A stretch of 64,000 bases of DNA from Eutreptiella sp. 'Long Island Sound 2002' (lineage: Eukaryota > Euglenozoa > Euglenophyceae > Eutreptiales > Eutreptiaceae): contig OZ038383.1 in the NCBI GenBank assembly GCA_964036045.1, positions 111,077,188 through 111,141,187 of the forward strand, given 5' to 3'. The translations under genes and the position numbers were made by a program. Below the pieces are notes generated by a model that had not been told where the DNA came from, ran no database searches, and saw only the letters and a list, made by a program, of their open reading frames with translations. This document shows positions 31,211 through 41,867 of this stretch, piece after piece. The number at the start of each line of letters is the position of its first letter. Positions within the stretch are counted from its first letter, which is position 1.

Positions 31211-33709
31211 GAACTCCGCGGGACAGGTCACCTCGAACCCCTTGTTCCGCAATTTGCGGGCCATCCTCATGAAACGGCTCCTCTTCTTAGCGTTGCCGTT
31301 ATCACCACCTTCATGCTCACGCTTGGCTCCTTGTTCTTGCTGGGCCTGCGTTTGTGAGCGTGCGGTAGGACCAGACTGCCCTCCAGAGGGCTCGGAGTTC
31401 CCCCCTGGATTAGGGTTGGGGTTACCTCCGTTCTTGTCCTTGTTCTTGTTGTCGGGCTGGCCGTTAGCGCCTCCTCCTCGTCCACCTTGACCCCTGTCTT
31501 GCCCTTGACCACGTCCTTTCAACTTGCCTTTGCCGGAGTCGTTGCCTTTGCCTTTGCCTCCACCTGTGCCTGAGCCTTTGCCAGGATCTTCACCCTTAAG
31601 CTTCGCCGATAGGCGTTGCTTATGGTAGCACTCATCCTTGTAGTGCTTCCGCTTCCCGCAGAATGCACACGTGATGGTGCACCTGTAATGATCCGGCAGC
31701 TTCGCTTTGGCGCCGGTGTTCTTCTCCTGCTGCTTCCCCTGGACTACGAAGCAGTCTCGCTGCTCGCAGTCAGGGGCGTGCTGCAGGTGGCCCTGCTCGT
31801 CTCTGGCATCACACCAGAATAGCTCCTTCACGTTCTCCATGATACGGGCGTGGGCGTGTTCCGGGGTAGTCCCCTGCCCAGGTCGGGACCCTTGGTACCC
31901 TTTGCCATGAACTCCAGAACCTCCTCCTCCAGGACGGTAATTGTTCAAGTGCTGGTCGCTCTCCTTCTCCAGCGCCAGCTCCAGGAGTAGCACGCATAGA
32001 TCCTCGTAGCGGAGGGATCTAGCCTTGCGCTCCGCCGTCGAACGGCACTCGTCCCATAGCTCTCGAGGGAGCTTGGCCACCAACCAGAACAGCAGGTCGT
32101 CGCTGCTGTAGGAACCGGGCGTCAGTCGTCCAGCCCAGTGATCCAGGTCAGCCAACAGCTCAGAGACCCTGCCAGGTTTGGGGTTGTTGGGCAGCACGGG
32201 CAGGTTCTGGATCTCGGCCCTGATGGAGAGGTCGGTTTCGTAGGTCGGGTACTGCCTCTCCAGGGCAACCAACACATTGGCAAAGGTGGCGGAGTTAGTC
32301 ACGATCTGCCTGACCTGCTTCTCCAGGTACTTGGTCTTGCAGCACTGCAGGAGCAGATCGCATTTGACTCGCCCACTAGCGTGGGTTTTGCCGGTCAATC
32401 GGAGAAACCGGCCAAAATTCTCAGCGAACTCGCTGAGGTCCTTGCCTGTGAACTCAGGCAGGTTCACCACGATCTTGGAGGTGGCAATAGCCTTCGCCTC
32501 CTGAGACCTGCGTCCCTCAGGGCGTCGGGTCTTCTTCTTCTTCTTCTTCTTCTTCTTCCCCTTTGGGTCCTCGGGGTCCTCCGGGTCATCGTCCTCCGAG
32601 GGCGAAGTAGAAGTCATCGACGGCGGCTCATCATCGGAGGGGTCTCCGCCTAGATCACTAGAGCCATAAGGCTCCACGTCCACCATTGCCCTTAAGGCTG
32701 TCAGCCCCAGCCGGTCCAGCTCGGCCCTCGTAGAGTTTGTCACGTGGCTGTAGGGCGGTTGGGCCGTTCTTTGTACGAATGGACTTCTCGGTATAGCTGC
32801 AGGAGTCGGCATCGGTCGGCTCCTCAGGCTCCCCAGGGTGTTTGTCAACCCTGCCGCCAGGTGGTTGGCCTGTACTCGGTGGGGTGACATTCCCACCGTG
32901 GTAGGTGACGCTTGGGGCGGTATCATCAGGGGCTCCAGTTTCTCTCGGATCTCTTGAGTGAGGTCGCCCACGATTTTTGAAGTGGTTCCTCGGAGCACCT
33001 CGTTGATCTCCGACCGCGTCAGGGACCTGTTGGAGGATCTCCCCGATCCTCTACTCCTGCCTCCAAGAGACTCTGGTCCTCTCCTCAACCCACTCAAGGT
33101 TGCATACCCAGGTGCATACCCAGGTGCATACCCAGGAACATCCACATAGGTTCCAGTAGCGGGTAGTGGATGGGGATATTCAGCCGCGTACCATCGCGGC
33201 GCAGAGCTGGAAGCCACCGGCTCACTGGCAGTAGTTGCCTCAGGGAGCGCAGTGGTAGGTGGGCCCATACCATAGGCGGGGTAGGGAGGCATGCCAGTAG
33301 AGCCTGTGCCCTCTGCCATAGGCGGGTTGGTTATGGGAGTGGATGTTGCGGCGGCTGGGTCTGGAATTGGGAGTGTGGTGGTCATAGGAGAGGGTGATGC
33401 GTGGAGGCCAGAAGCGCTTGGTGCGCCTTCGAAGGTAGGGTCATTCTTCAGGTCTAGCCCTTGTTCCTCTCTCTCGTCTGCTTCGTCTCCAGCATCCTTC
33501 TCGCTCTCTCTCTTCCTCTTCACAGGCTGAGAGACCACCTCTTCGACTGATAGGGCCCCGAAGGCCGTCTGGAGTCCATCCAGCGAGTCCTCAGCCGCTT
33601 CCACTGGCCCATGTAAGGGCTCCGAAGGTACAGCGCCAGGTGCTGGCCTTGCCGGTGCCTCAGGCGCTGGCGCTGTCTTCACGTCGGCGTCCTCCTTCCT
33701 TGTATCCAT
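31208..33709 (-). CDS. gag: Gypsy 1 Gag
   Basis: 833 codons from the ATG at 33,709. The N-terminal 350 residues are P/S/T-rich with a GYAP triplication (12-bp unit, near 33,105-33,140) and an R/S-rich patch. A poly-Lys run comes from a (CTT)n tract on the + strand at about 32,531-32,558. The capsid-like core follows (FTGKDLSEFAENFGRFLRLTG ... LLFWLVAKLPRELW). One CCHC zinc knuckle, CAFCGKRKHYKDEC, sits near residue 680 and should bind genomic RNA. The C-terminus is a G/N/K-rich tail. It forms the particle that houses reverse transcription. The frame is intact; it ends at TGA with CGG directly after. Confidence 0.9.
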   Translation of the reverse strand: MDTRKEDADVKTAPAPEAPARPAPGAVPSEPLHGPVEAAEDSLDGLQTAFGALSVEEVVSQPVKRKRESEKDAGDEADEREEQGLDLKNDPTFEGAPSASGLHASPSPMTTTLPIPDPAAATSTPITNPPMAEGTGSTGMPPYPAYGMGPPTTALPEATTASEPVASSSAPRWYAAEYPHPLPATGTYVDVPGYAPGYAPGYATLSGLRRGPESLGGRSRGSGRSSNRSLTRSEINEVLRGTTSKIVGDLTQEIREKLEPLMIPPQASPTTVGMSPHRVQANHLAAGLTNTLGSLRSRPMPTPAAIPRSPFVQRTAQPPYSHVTNSTRAELDRLGLTALRAMVDVEPYGSSDLGGDPSDDEPPSMTSTSPSEDDDPEDPEDPKGKKKKKKKKKTRRPEGRRSQEAKAIATSKIVVNLPEFTGKDLSEFAENFGRFLRLTGKTHASGRVKCDLLLQCCKTKYLEKQVRQIVTNSATFANVLVALERQYPTYETDLSIRAEIQNLPVLPNNPKPGRVSELLADLDHWAGRLTPGSYSSDDLLFWLVAKLPRELWDECRSTAERKARSLRYEDLCVLLLELALEKESDQHLNNYRPGGGGSGVHGKGYQGSRPGQGTTPEHAHARIMENVKELFWCDARDEQGHLQHAPDCEQRDCFVVQGKQQEKNTGAKAKLPDHYRCTITCAFCGKRKHYKDECYHKQRLSAKLKGEDPGKGSGTGGGKGKGNDSGKGKLKGRGQGQDRGQGGRGGGANGQPDNKNKDKNGGNPNPNPGGNSEPSGGQSGPTARSQTQAQQEQGAKREHEGGDNGNAKKRSRFMRMARKLRNKGFEVTCPAEF

Positions 33710-33794
33710 CTTCAGTCGCCCTTCTGCTTATATGTGCCTGTACTCGGCGCACTGGATGTACGGCGCGGGGTTGCTGCCGGTGCGCAGAGACAGA

Positions 33795-33810
33795 CTGCCT
33801 CTTGCTACCA
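33795..33810 (-). promoter_or_regulatory. Candidate primer-binding site (initiator Met tRNA)
   Basis: The minus strand reads TGGTAGCAAGAGGCAG just inside the candidate 5' LTR of gypsy 1. The first eight bases match the complement of eukaryotic initiator-tRNA 3' ends (TGGTAGCA), and the following AGAGG nearly matches. Confidence 0.5.
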
Positions 33811-34598
33811 GAAAAGTTTATAGTGGTTTCAACACTGTGTTTTTGTCTCTCCGGCTGCTTGCTGCTGGTGTAGGGTTTCCTGCTGCTTGTTTTTGGAGAT
33901 CAAAACCTTTTGTTTGCTGAAACATAGTCAATCCAGGATAACCCAAGCCGGAGGTGTGCAAGGAGAAGAGAATCAGGATCAAAGCATGAAGGGCTGCAGT
34001 GTAAACAGTGAAAGATGAAAGGATATTCACAGAAACTGCAACTCAGGTCAAATCGGATTGCATATTCACAAAGATAGCTGAAATGTTTTGGAAAAGAGTT
34101 GGAAAACTGCCCCATGGTCACTCTATCTCCATAGTGCCATCTCAGGAGATGTGCACTCTTTGTTTTGGGTCCCATATGTGCTGAGGTGGCAGGGCATGTG
34201 GCGATGAGGTCACTGCCATGTCACATGGGATCTTCCTACTTAGCTAGGCTGACCAGGAATTGAACCCAGGACCTCTCAAAAAGAGGTGCCCAGCCCCCTA
34301 GGGTGCATACCACTAGGACAGCTAAGTATTCATGGAAAAACATAGATAAATTCATAGGCTCTGCCTTGGATATGTCAGTTCTCAGTCAACTCAGGAAAAG
34401 ATGATTTGCCTCACATTGAAAGGGGATTAAGGGGTCCACTCCATATCCTGATTGGGTGTTTGGTTCCATAGGTCAAAATGTGTTATCACCACGTTTGGTG
34501 GGACCAATACTAAGATAAAAATGCCTTGATGCTCAGTGCATCCCTAATACAACTAGAGTATGCCTCAAAGCATTGGAAAAGCACTTTTTCTTACTGAG
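33811..34598 (-). repeat. Dispersed repeat copy B; candidate 5' LTR of gypsy 1
   Basis: It is the inverted counterpart of 1-711 and lies directly upstream of the PBS-like site and gag, where a 5' LTR belongs. The sense-strand 3' edge reads CTTTTC before TGGTAGCA and not the usual CA, so the LTR assignment is uncertain. The far edge is placed at about 34,598, where gypsy 2 gag homology starts. Confidence 0.6.
34243..34325 (-). other. tRNA-like segment, copy B
   Basis: This is the reverse complement of the tRNA-like box at 183-260, with the same B box (GGTTCAATTCC) and the same ACCTC/GAGGT anticodon-like stem. Confidence 0.5.
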
Positions 34599-34600
34599 GG

Positions 34601-35883
34601 AGCTGGACATTGCCAAGATCGAAATGGTCAAGAGCTCCGAGGTCGCCACCGCCACCCAGAAGCTGCTGGACATCGCCAGGGGCGAGACCAGGCAGCTGAA
34701 CAAGGTCATCAGCGGCCTGCAGCAGAGGCTGGATGCGCTGGAAGCCCGTGGGAGCGTCGGCAGCGACCACCCACCCCTGGAGTCTGGCTCGTTGGACGAC
34801 GGCTGGGGACCCGGACCAGGTCCAGGCAGACCCCACGCCCCCGGCGGAGCCCCCAGGAGTCGCCCCAGCGCCAGTGCCCCCTCTCTCACCGCCCCCTCTC
34901 AGCACAGCGCGGGCCGCCGCAACGAGCGCGTGCCGCCCGGCAGTGGCAGTGAGGATTGGCGTGATGAGTGGCTCAGCGCGGAGTACCACAACCGCCGTGC
35001 TCCACCGCGGACACCGGTACGCCCCCGACGCCCCGCACCAGCCCTGGAGCCCATCCCAATGGCTGGTGGACGTTATGGTGGACTCAGGGATGAGGTGCCC
35101 AGAGGAGACGTGGACTGGGATGTCGGCCGAGGTGAGGACCTGGACCTGGACCTGGAGGAGTTCGACATGTCCCCGCCGCGCGGTGTACGACGGGAGGCCG
35201 CTGAACGCAGCCGCCGGCGCCGTGATGAGGAGGCATACATGGAAGCAGTACGGCGTGAACATCTAGGTTCGGCGTACATGGAGGAACCACGGCGTGGCCT
35301 CGCAGATATCGGTGAGGAGATGGAGGTGGCAGCCGTGGGAGTCCGTGGGAGAGGTCGATGGGAACCTCGGTCGACCTCACGGCCGGCGTTCATGGTCTCT
35401 AAGGCCGCGGATGCCGCCGTGTGGGAAGACCTGAAGGACATCAAGCCCCCCATGTACGATGGAAACCCTTCCAACCTCGACCGCTTCTTGGAGAAGCTGG
35501 ACGATTGGGGGGTGACCGTCACTGAAGACATGGATCCCGCAGATGCGGACAAATATGTCTTCAGCCGGTTCAGGTACCGCCTGCCGGAAGTGCTCCAAGA
35601 GCTATACTTCGTGGCGACCAAGGAGGGGAAAATCAAGACCCTCAAGGAAGCCAAGAAGTGGCTCAACGAGCAGGAGCGGGTGGACGCTCCGCAGGTGGCT
35701 TTTTTTTTTTTTGCACTGAACGGCGCCTTTTTGTGGCTGGCCAGGCCGCAGGTGGCTGCCAAGCGGTGGAAGTCCATCAAGCTTCAGCATGATGGACGGG
35801 AGATCCGCCTACGGGACTGGCGAGACTTCCGAGGGCAATACACCCTCTTCCGCCGCAACGTGGAGGACTGGAACGAGGGTGAG
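34601..35883 (+). pseudogene. gag: Gypsy 2 gag, first fragment
   Basis: It matches the element 3 gag from ELDIAKI onward: coiled-coil end, S/P-rich middle, and the capsid-like core starting IKPPMYDGNP. A 57-base in-frame insertion (35,689-35,757 including duplication) adds 19 residues with four Phe in a row. The frame is lost near 35,881 by an 11-base deletion relative to element 3, inside the core. Confidence 0.85.
35689..35757. mobile_element. 45-bp retroposed fragment with poly(T) and 12-bp duplication
   Basis: CCGCAGGTGGCT occurs at 35,689-35,700 and 35,746-35,757. Between them are 12 T and then GCACTGAACGGCGCCTTTTT plus 13 more bases. Element 3 has a single CCGCAGGTGGCT-like site with no insert. 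Read on the minus strand, the insert is a short unique sequence ending in poly(A) between target-site duplications, the hallmark of LINE-mediated retroposition. Confidence 0.75.
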
Positions 35884-36244
35884 CCTGCTCTCCATGCTGC
35901 CGGAAGCATGGATCAAGAGGGTCACCAAGGACGAAGCCAAGAGAGCCAAGTCCAACCACACGGTCAAGATGATGCTCCCCAAAGAGTATCATACGAACGT
36001 GGTGGCTTGGACGAGGAAGAACGTGGCCCGGGTTGTCAAACGGCACTCCCTGCGGAACGCTCTCCTCATCACCGTCTCGGGCGATCGCGAGAAGACCGCG
36101 ATGTGGCGCCTTGACGAGTGTGACGTGAGCGGCCAGACCATCCGTCTGCAGGCCATCCCGGCGCGGATGAGCTGCGACGAGATCCTGGAGTGGGTTGGAG
36201 AGGAAGTACTCAAGGAGTACCGGAACCTCCACCACACCCGCTGA
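35884..36244 (+). pseudogene. gag: Gypsy 2 gag, second fragment
   Basis: It continues the gag core (LPEAWIKRVTKDEAKRAKSNHTV to EYRNLHHTR) in frame 2. It ends where about 20 bases present in element 3 are deleted near 36,241, creating a TGA. Confidence 0.8.
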
Positions 36245-36890
36245 CGTCAACTACGTTGGCGAGGGGCCTGGCGGGGAAGCTGCCATGGACCCAGCAGGAG
36301 CCGATGGCGATGAAGCTCTCGTCGACGATGACGACAACGATGAGCCCGCCGAGATGCCCGTTTGTGCCCTCGTGGCCCACAACGGCGCGGGGAGCAACCG
36401 GGGAAGCTGGAAGCCCCTGCAGCCGGGTTGGAAGAAGAAGGAGAAGAGGGACCCTCGCCGCATTGGCGACCCTCCGCTGTCCTTTGGGGAGTTCATACGA
36501 CCTCACCCTCAGGGCTGTTTCGTGTGTTATGGTAGGAAGAAAGGCTTCAACCATGACCACTGAACATGCCCCACCCACCAGGCCGACACGGAGGCATACA
36601 AGAAGGCGCACGGGTCGAAGAAGCGTGCACCTGCGGGTATCCGGGAGGCCAAAGTGGAGGTCGACAAGGACGAGCTCTCCAAGCTGATGTCGGTGGGGAC
36701 CGAGTTAGCCAAGGAGATCCAGGAGATCAAGAGGAACTGGGTCCCCAGGTCGGACAACAAGAACAAGGAGAACAAAGAGAATGACCAGAACAAGGACAAG
36801 GACAAGAAGCCTAGGAATAGGAGGAAGAAGGGTATCAACGAGGTTGATGCCGAGGAGAATACCCCTACTTCCACAACCGATGCCCCCTAG
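36245..36890 (+). pseudogene. gag: Gypsy 2 gag, third fragment with zinc-knuckle-like motif
   Basis: Frame 0 carries an acidic stretch (ALVDDDDNDEPAE), then a Cys/His motif (CFVCYGRKKGFNHDH...C) split by TGA 36,561, where element 3 has CTA. A K/N/E-rich C-terminus follows, to TAG 36,888. TAG-CGG at its end is identical to element 3. Confidence 0.8.
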
Positions 36891-36893
36891 CGG
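36888..36893 (+). promoter_or_regulatory. UAG-CGG readthrough site between gag and pol (gypsy 2)
   Basis: The gag stop TAG is followed by CGG, and pol continues in the same frame with no ATG at its start. The hexamer and its surroundings are conserved in element 3 (48,554-48,559). Confidence 0.7.
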
Positions 36894-39800
36894 AGCCCCT
36901 GCTGCCAAGGGCCCCAGCTAGGGCGGTCGCAGGATGGTGTCGTGGGAAGCGCCACACCATCCCAGTCGGGAGTCAATAAGCACAAAGGGACTGCCGCGGG
37001 CGGAAGGCCCGGACCGGCACCCAGTCGCGGAGGCGGGGTGAGGGCAAGTGATGGCACGAACCCTTGCACCCGTCCATCCTTCGCGACCAAGAATGTGTTT
37101 GATGTACTTCAAGATCTATCCGAGAGTATCGGAGGATCACCCAGACCGCAGCTGGATGCTGCAGATGGGCAGCCTGAGCCCATTGTCCAGGACCTGCACC
37201 AGTCGCTTGTCGAGCTTCTGGAACGGCCGGAGATCCTGAGCTTGCACGCCGTGCGCCGAGTTGGGCGTGAGCGGCAGTTGCACCTTAAGGTCCGTGCCTT
37301 ATGCGGGGAAGTGGAGAAGGTCTTCGACGTGTTGGTCGACACGGGCGCTCAGGTCAGCTTGGTCAAGGCTGGCCTACTTCCGCCAGAGTGTTTGACCGAC
37401 AGTCGGAAACCTGTCAGGCTGAAGGTGGCGAACGGCCAGTACATGGTGGGAGGCACGAGGGAAGCGGCCATTGGGCTGCAGTTTGTGAACCACCTTGAGC
37501 TGAGCCGCCCAGACCTCGGCAAGGAAATCCTCCTGCAAGGTCGCTTCTACGAGGCCGAGATGGACTGGGACATGATCGTTGGGTACGACTTCATGATGGA
37601 GACGGACTCCGGCGTCCTCCCGGCCCAGGCCTCCATGACCCTGTACCAGGACGACCAGCTCTCGTGGCTTTCGTCACCTGAGCACCATGTGGAATGCCAA
37701 TGGATCCACCCCAAACGCAATCAGCTCGAAGTAGCCGCGCTGGACACTGAGCCAACTGGGCCAGCAAACCAGGAGTACGGCGTAATGCCGGAAGTGGCGA
37801 GCTGAGTGGTTGCGGACCTGGGAGCTTCGGATCTGGCCCTGGATGCGTTCTCTTCAGGAACCTCCGCCCATCTTCGGATTTGTGAGAAGTACTGCAGCGC
37901 CCAGGACTCCGCGTGGAAGAAGCACTGGGGTCCGCATCAGGGATTGATGTGGATCCATTGCCCCCGTTGGGACATTCCAAGGGGGATAGCGAAGATTCGC
38001 AAGGAACGCTCCAAGGCAGTGCTGGTTGTTCCTAGGGGATGCACCGAGGAGGGAAGTACCCGACATTGGGTAGTCTCATTGACCAACATGACCTTAAACA
38101 GGGTCTTCCTACCGGCTGGAGAGAGTGTCTATCAGGACGCTAAGGGACAGCCCATGCCACCCCAGAGATGGCCAACGGAATTCCACTATGTGGATCGGGG
38201 CCTTGATCAGGCCGACACCACGGACTTCGTGTGTGTCAACCGTATCATAGCGGAGCCATGGCGGCAATGTTTCGCGGTTTCCCCTGTTGACATCGGAGAA
38301 TCGGAAGTCCCCCTCACGGAAGAGGAGTTGGATCTGGTTCAGGGGTATATGGATCAGCCCTTTCACGACTGGGGAAGCCAGCGTGATGGCAAAGGCCAGG
38401 ACAAAGCCTGGTGGGAAGTGGACTCCATCGTCTCCGGTTCCTATGATGGGAATACCTTCGTACAGGGGGTGCTGGACTACATGTCCAGCCAGGACGAGCC
38501 GATTGGCGGTAACCCAACCACCTACGGCGATCTGTTCCGAGGCAAGACCAGAGATGGTCCTTTGGGCCACCTGGGGAGACCACCTGAGCCGAAACCGAGC
38601 GGGGTCGCTACCCCTCAAGTAAGCTCAGTGGTCCAGGAGCCCGGAAAAGCCAAGGCGGAGTCCGATGATTGCCCCAAGATCCAGGCATTGAGGGCCAGGC
38701 TGAAGCAGAAGTATGGGGACACCTTCTTGAGCGGAAAGCCTGTATTTCCCCCACCGGTGCGTGGACCGTATGGCGAGTCCAAGATACGACTGAAGCAGGA
38801 CCCCCGTGTGTATCGGCAACGGGAGTTTGCCCAGAGGGGCGAGAGGAAGGAGGCCATGGAGAAGATCCTCCGTGACTTCATTGAGAGAGGCTGGCTCGAG
38901 CCGTGCCACTCCGAATGGGCCTCTCCGTGCTTCGTCGTCCCCAAGAAGGTGGCGGGTGAGTGGCGACTCGTGGTCGACTACCGCGGCCTAAACGCCCAAA
39001 CGCAGCACGACAGCTATACGCTGCCCCTCATTGAGGACATGCTGCAAAAACAACACCGGCGGAGGATCTTCACGGTGATTGACCTGAAACATGGTTATCA
39101 TCAGATGCCTCTCGCCGAGGAGTCCCGTGCCTGCACAGCCATGAGCACCCCACTTGGACCTCTCCAGTGGAAGGTGATGCCCATGGGCGTTACCAACGGC
39201 AATGCGGCTTTTCAGCGGATGCTGGAGAACCTGCTTGAGCCGGTGCGTGACTGTGCGGACCCCTTCGTGGACGACGTGATCATCGCGTCCGGGGACCCCA
39301 GCATGAGCTACGAGGAGCTCCTGGAGGCACATGAGAGGGACGTCACTCGAGTGCTGGACCTTCTGGTTCGGCACAAACTCACGGGCAGCAGTGACAAGGC
39401 CACCATTGCGGTGAGCGAGGTGGTCTTCGCTGGCCACGTAGTCGGGAACGGGCAGCGAAAGCCCATACCTGGCAAGGTGGCCGCAATCGAGCACTGGGAA
39501 AAGCCCAAAACGGTCTCTGAGCTACGGGCGTATCTGGGGTTCTGCAACTACTACTCGGGGTATATCAAGATGTATGCCGAGTATGCAGCCCCCATGACGA
39601 CCATGCTCAAGGGCAACCGAGAGGAGACCAAGAAGGGGTCCAAGAAGGCTCTGGTCTGGACTGAAGAATCCGACCGTGCCTTTGAGGGGATGAAGCAGGC
39701 GCTGCTATCCGCAGTGGGTCTGCACCTCGTGGATCCCGACCGAGGGTTCGTCCTGCGCACCGACGCTTCCGACTACGCCGGTGGCGCTGTGTTAGAACAA

Positions 39801-41867
39801 GTGCTTGACGATGGGAGGCACGTGCCCGTGGCCTTCTGGAGCCGAGTCCTGGCGGAAGGCCAGAGACGGACGTGGACGCCCCGAGAAAAGGAGGCGTATG
39901 CCATCGTCATGGCTCTCAGGAAATGGGCTGGGTACATAGCCCTCCATCCTGTCACCGTCTGCACCGACCATCAGAGTCTGCAGTCGAGGCACAAGGAGCA
40001 CGTGGACACCCCCTCTGGTCCCGCCTCCCGACGGGCAAGATGGCATGAGACCTTGGCCAAGTTTGACCTCACGGTTGTGTATATTCCTGGAAAGATCAAC
40101 ACCGTGGCGGACTGTCTCAGTAGGTGGGCCTATCCCGCCAGCAAGGGCATGACGGATATCTCTGCCCATGGCGATGAGGCTGAGACCGCTGAAGCCAAGA
40201 AGATCATTGAAATGGAGCGCCTGATGGAGGAGGAGGGTGTTAAATGCTTCGTCGTCATGGCTGCGGATGCCCCCCTCGGAACGAGGATGGGCACAGCGGT
40301 CAGAGTACTCGTCCCTGATGGAGCTGAGTCCGACAAGCACCTCTTCCCTGAGTCTTGCCTCCAGGACGACTGGTCCGACGACTACGCCAAGTCTGAGGCT
40401 CTTCAGGCCAAATATAGGGCTGTGACCGACCGTGATGACGGGCAGAAGTGGCCAAAGGGGCTGACTGAGGAAGATGGCAAGCTCTACCGGAACGGTAAGC
40501 TGCTAGTACCGGAGTCCCGAGTGCTCGAGCTTTGTGAAGCTTGGCACCACCACATGCTGCACCCAGGGGTCAAGAAGCAAGCCCTTGACATGCAGCGCCG
40601 GTTCGAGATCGACCATATCGGTCTCCACACCGCCATCAAGAAGGTCAGGAAGGGTTGCTCGGTCTGTCAGGCCTGCAATCCCGATAACCGGAACGTCAAG
40701 GGGGAAGCCCAATGGACTCCGGTTCCTGACCAGCCTATGGAGAGCGTGGCCATGGACGTCTTCTCCATGCCCGAAGTGCACATAGGCAAGGAGACCTTTG
40801 ACTGTGTGGTCCTTTGTGTGGATCGCCACAGTGGCTACGTAGTAGCCGTTCCGGCACGCAAAAAGGGGCTGCTTGCCAAGGAAGTGGCAGTCATGATGAT
40901 TCCTCATTGGCTGACCATCTTTGACATCCCCCGCACCATTTGCAGTGACCGAGGGCCCCAGTTTACTGGTGGCTGGTTCAAGGCCATGTCTTCCCTCATG
41001 GGAATACGTCACGCCAAGAGCGTCGCCTATCTCAGCCGGTCTAACGGCCGAGCTGAAGTGGCTGGACGGCAGCTGTTCGAGAAGCTGCGCAAGATTCACA
41101 TCACCAATCCACGTCGGAACTGGTTTGAGGAGATGTGGCCCGCTCTGAAGGCCCATCATGACACCCCCACTCCGGGTGGTTTGTCCCCGCACCAGACTCT
41201 GTTCGGCAGGGACTTCCTGGGTCGGGGACTTCCCTTGTCTGGTGATGGCATGGCCATGGATGGCAAGGAATTCTTTGCGCGGCAAGAGGCAACGGCGCGT
41301 GACATCCGCCAGCAGCTCGAGAAGGAGCATGCTGAGCGTCAGAAGTCCGCCCCGAGCTCGACAGCGCAGAGGTTCAGGTTGGGAGACCCAGTATGGGTGA
41401 TCAGACCCCGCCCTATGGGCCCCCACCGCACCAACACCTGGTTCACACCCGGAGAGGTGGTCCGCAGGATTGGTGAGGACACCTATCGCATCAAGGTGGG
41501 TCACGGACAGTTCCGGGAGCGCCACGAGAGTCAACTCCGTGTGCGGGAACCCGACCTCCGTGGCCAACATGTGTCCCTGAGCTATGCCGCACATGACGCC
41601 GATTCGGACGACGACTATGCTGAGCAGGACGACTACACAGTCGAGAAGATCCGGGCCAAGCGTCCGAACGCCTCGGCACCCGGACCCCTGGAGTCCAAGG
41701 TTCGTTGGCGAGGCTATGGGCCGTCCCACGACACCTGGGAGCCCGTCTCCTCGTTCGTGCCGCGGATCAATACCCCCTTCATGGACTACATCCGCAAGCA
41801 CAAGACCAAGATCCATGTCTCGGACTTGGCAGCACTCACCCAGGCGATTGCAGCCAGGGGTGCCTGA
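36891..41867 (+). CDS. pol: Gypsy 2 pol: protease - methyltransferase-like - RT - RNase H - integrase - chromodomain
   Basis: One frame of about 1,658 codons is broken by a single TGA (37,803) where element 3 has CGA. Retropepsin: VLVDTGAQVSLV near 37,330. A methyltransferase-like segment (37,820-38,150: LALDAFSSGTS, WIHCPRWDIPRGIAKI, KAVLVVPRGC) lacks the NPPF-type catalytic motif. RT: LVVDYRGLNAQT, FTVIDLKHGYHQ, MPMGVTNGNAAFQ, and PFVDDVII near 39,262. RNase H: RTDASDYAGGAVLEQ near 39,757. Integrase: HHMLHPG...CSVCQAC, MDVFSMPE, CSDRGPQFTGGW, NGRAEVAGRQL. The chromodomain KVRWRGYGPSHDTWEP lies near 41,700. The nonsense change sits between protease and the methyltransferase-like part; otherwise the gene is intact. 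The stop is TGA followed by TCA. Confidence 0.95.

Larger units (their letters stand above)
26280..34598 (-). mobile_element. Ty3/gypsy chromovirus element 1
   Basis: Minus-strand order: candidate 5' LTR, initiator-Met-tRNA-like PBS, gag (833 codons), in-frame UGA-CGG, protease, methyltransferase-like domain, RT, RNase H, integrase, chromodomain. The PR-RT-RH-IN order defines Ty3/gypsy (Metaviridae), and the C-terminal chromodomain places it with chromoviruses. A one-base frameshift interrupts RT. The family differs from elements 2 and 3 in gag sequence. The 3' LTR is not found. Confidence 0.85.
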
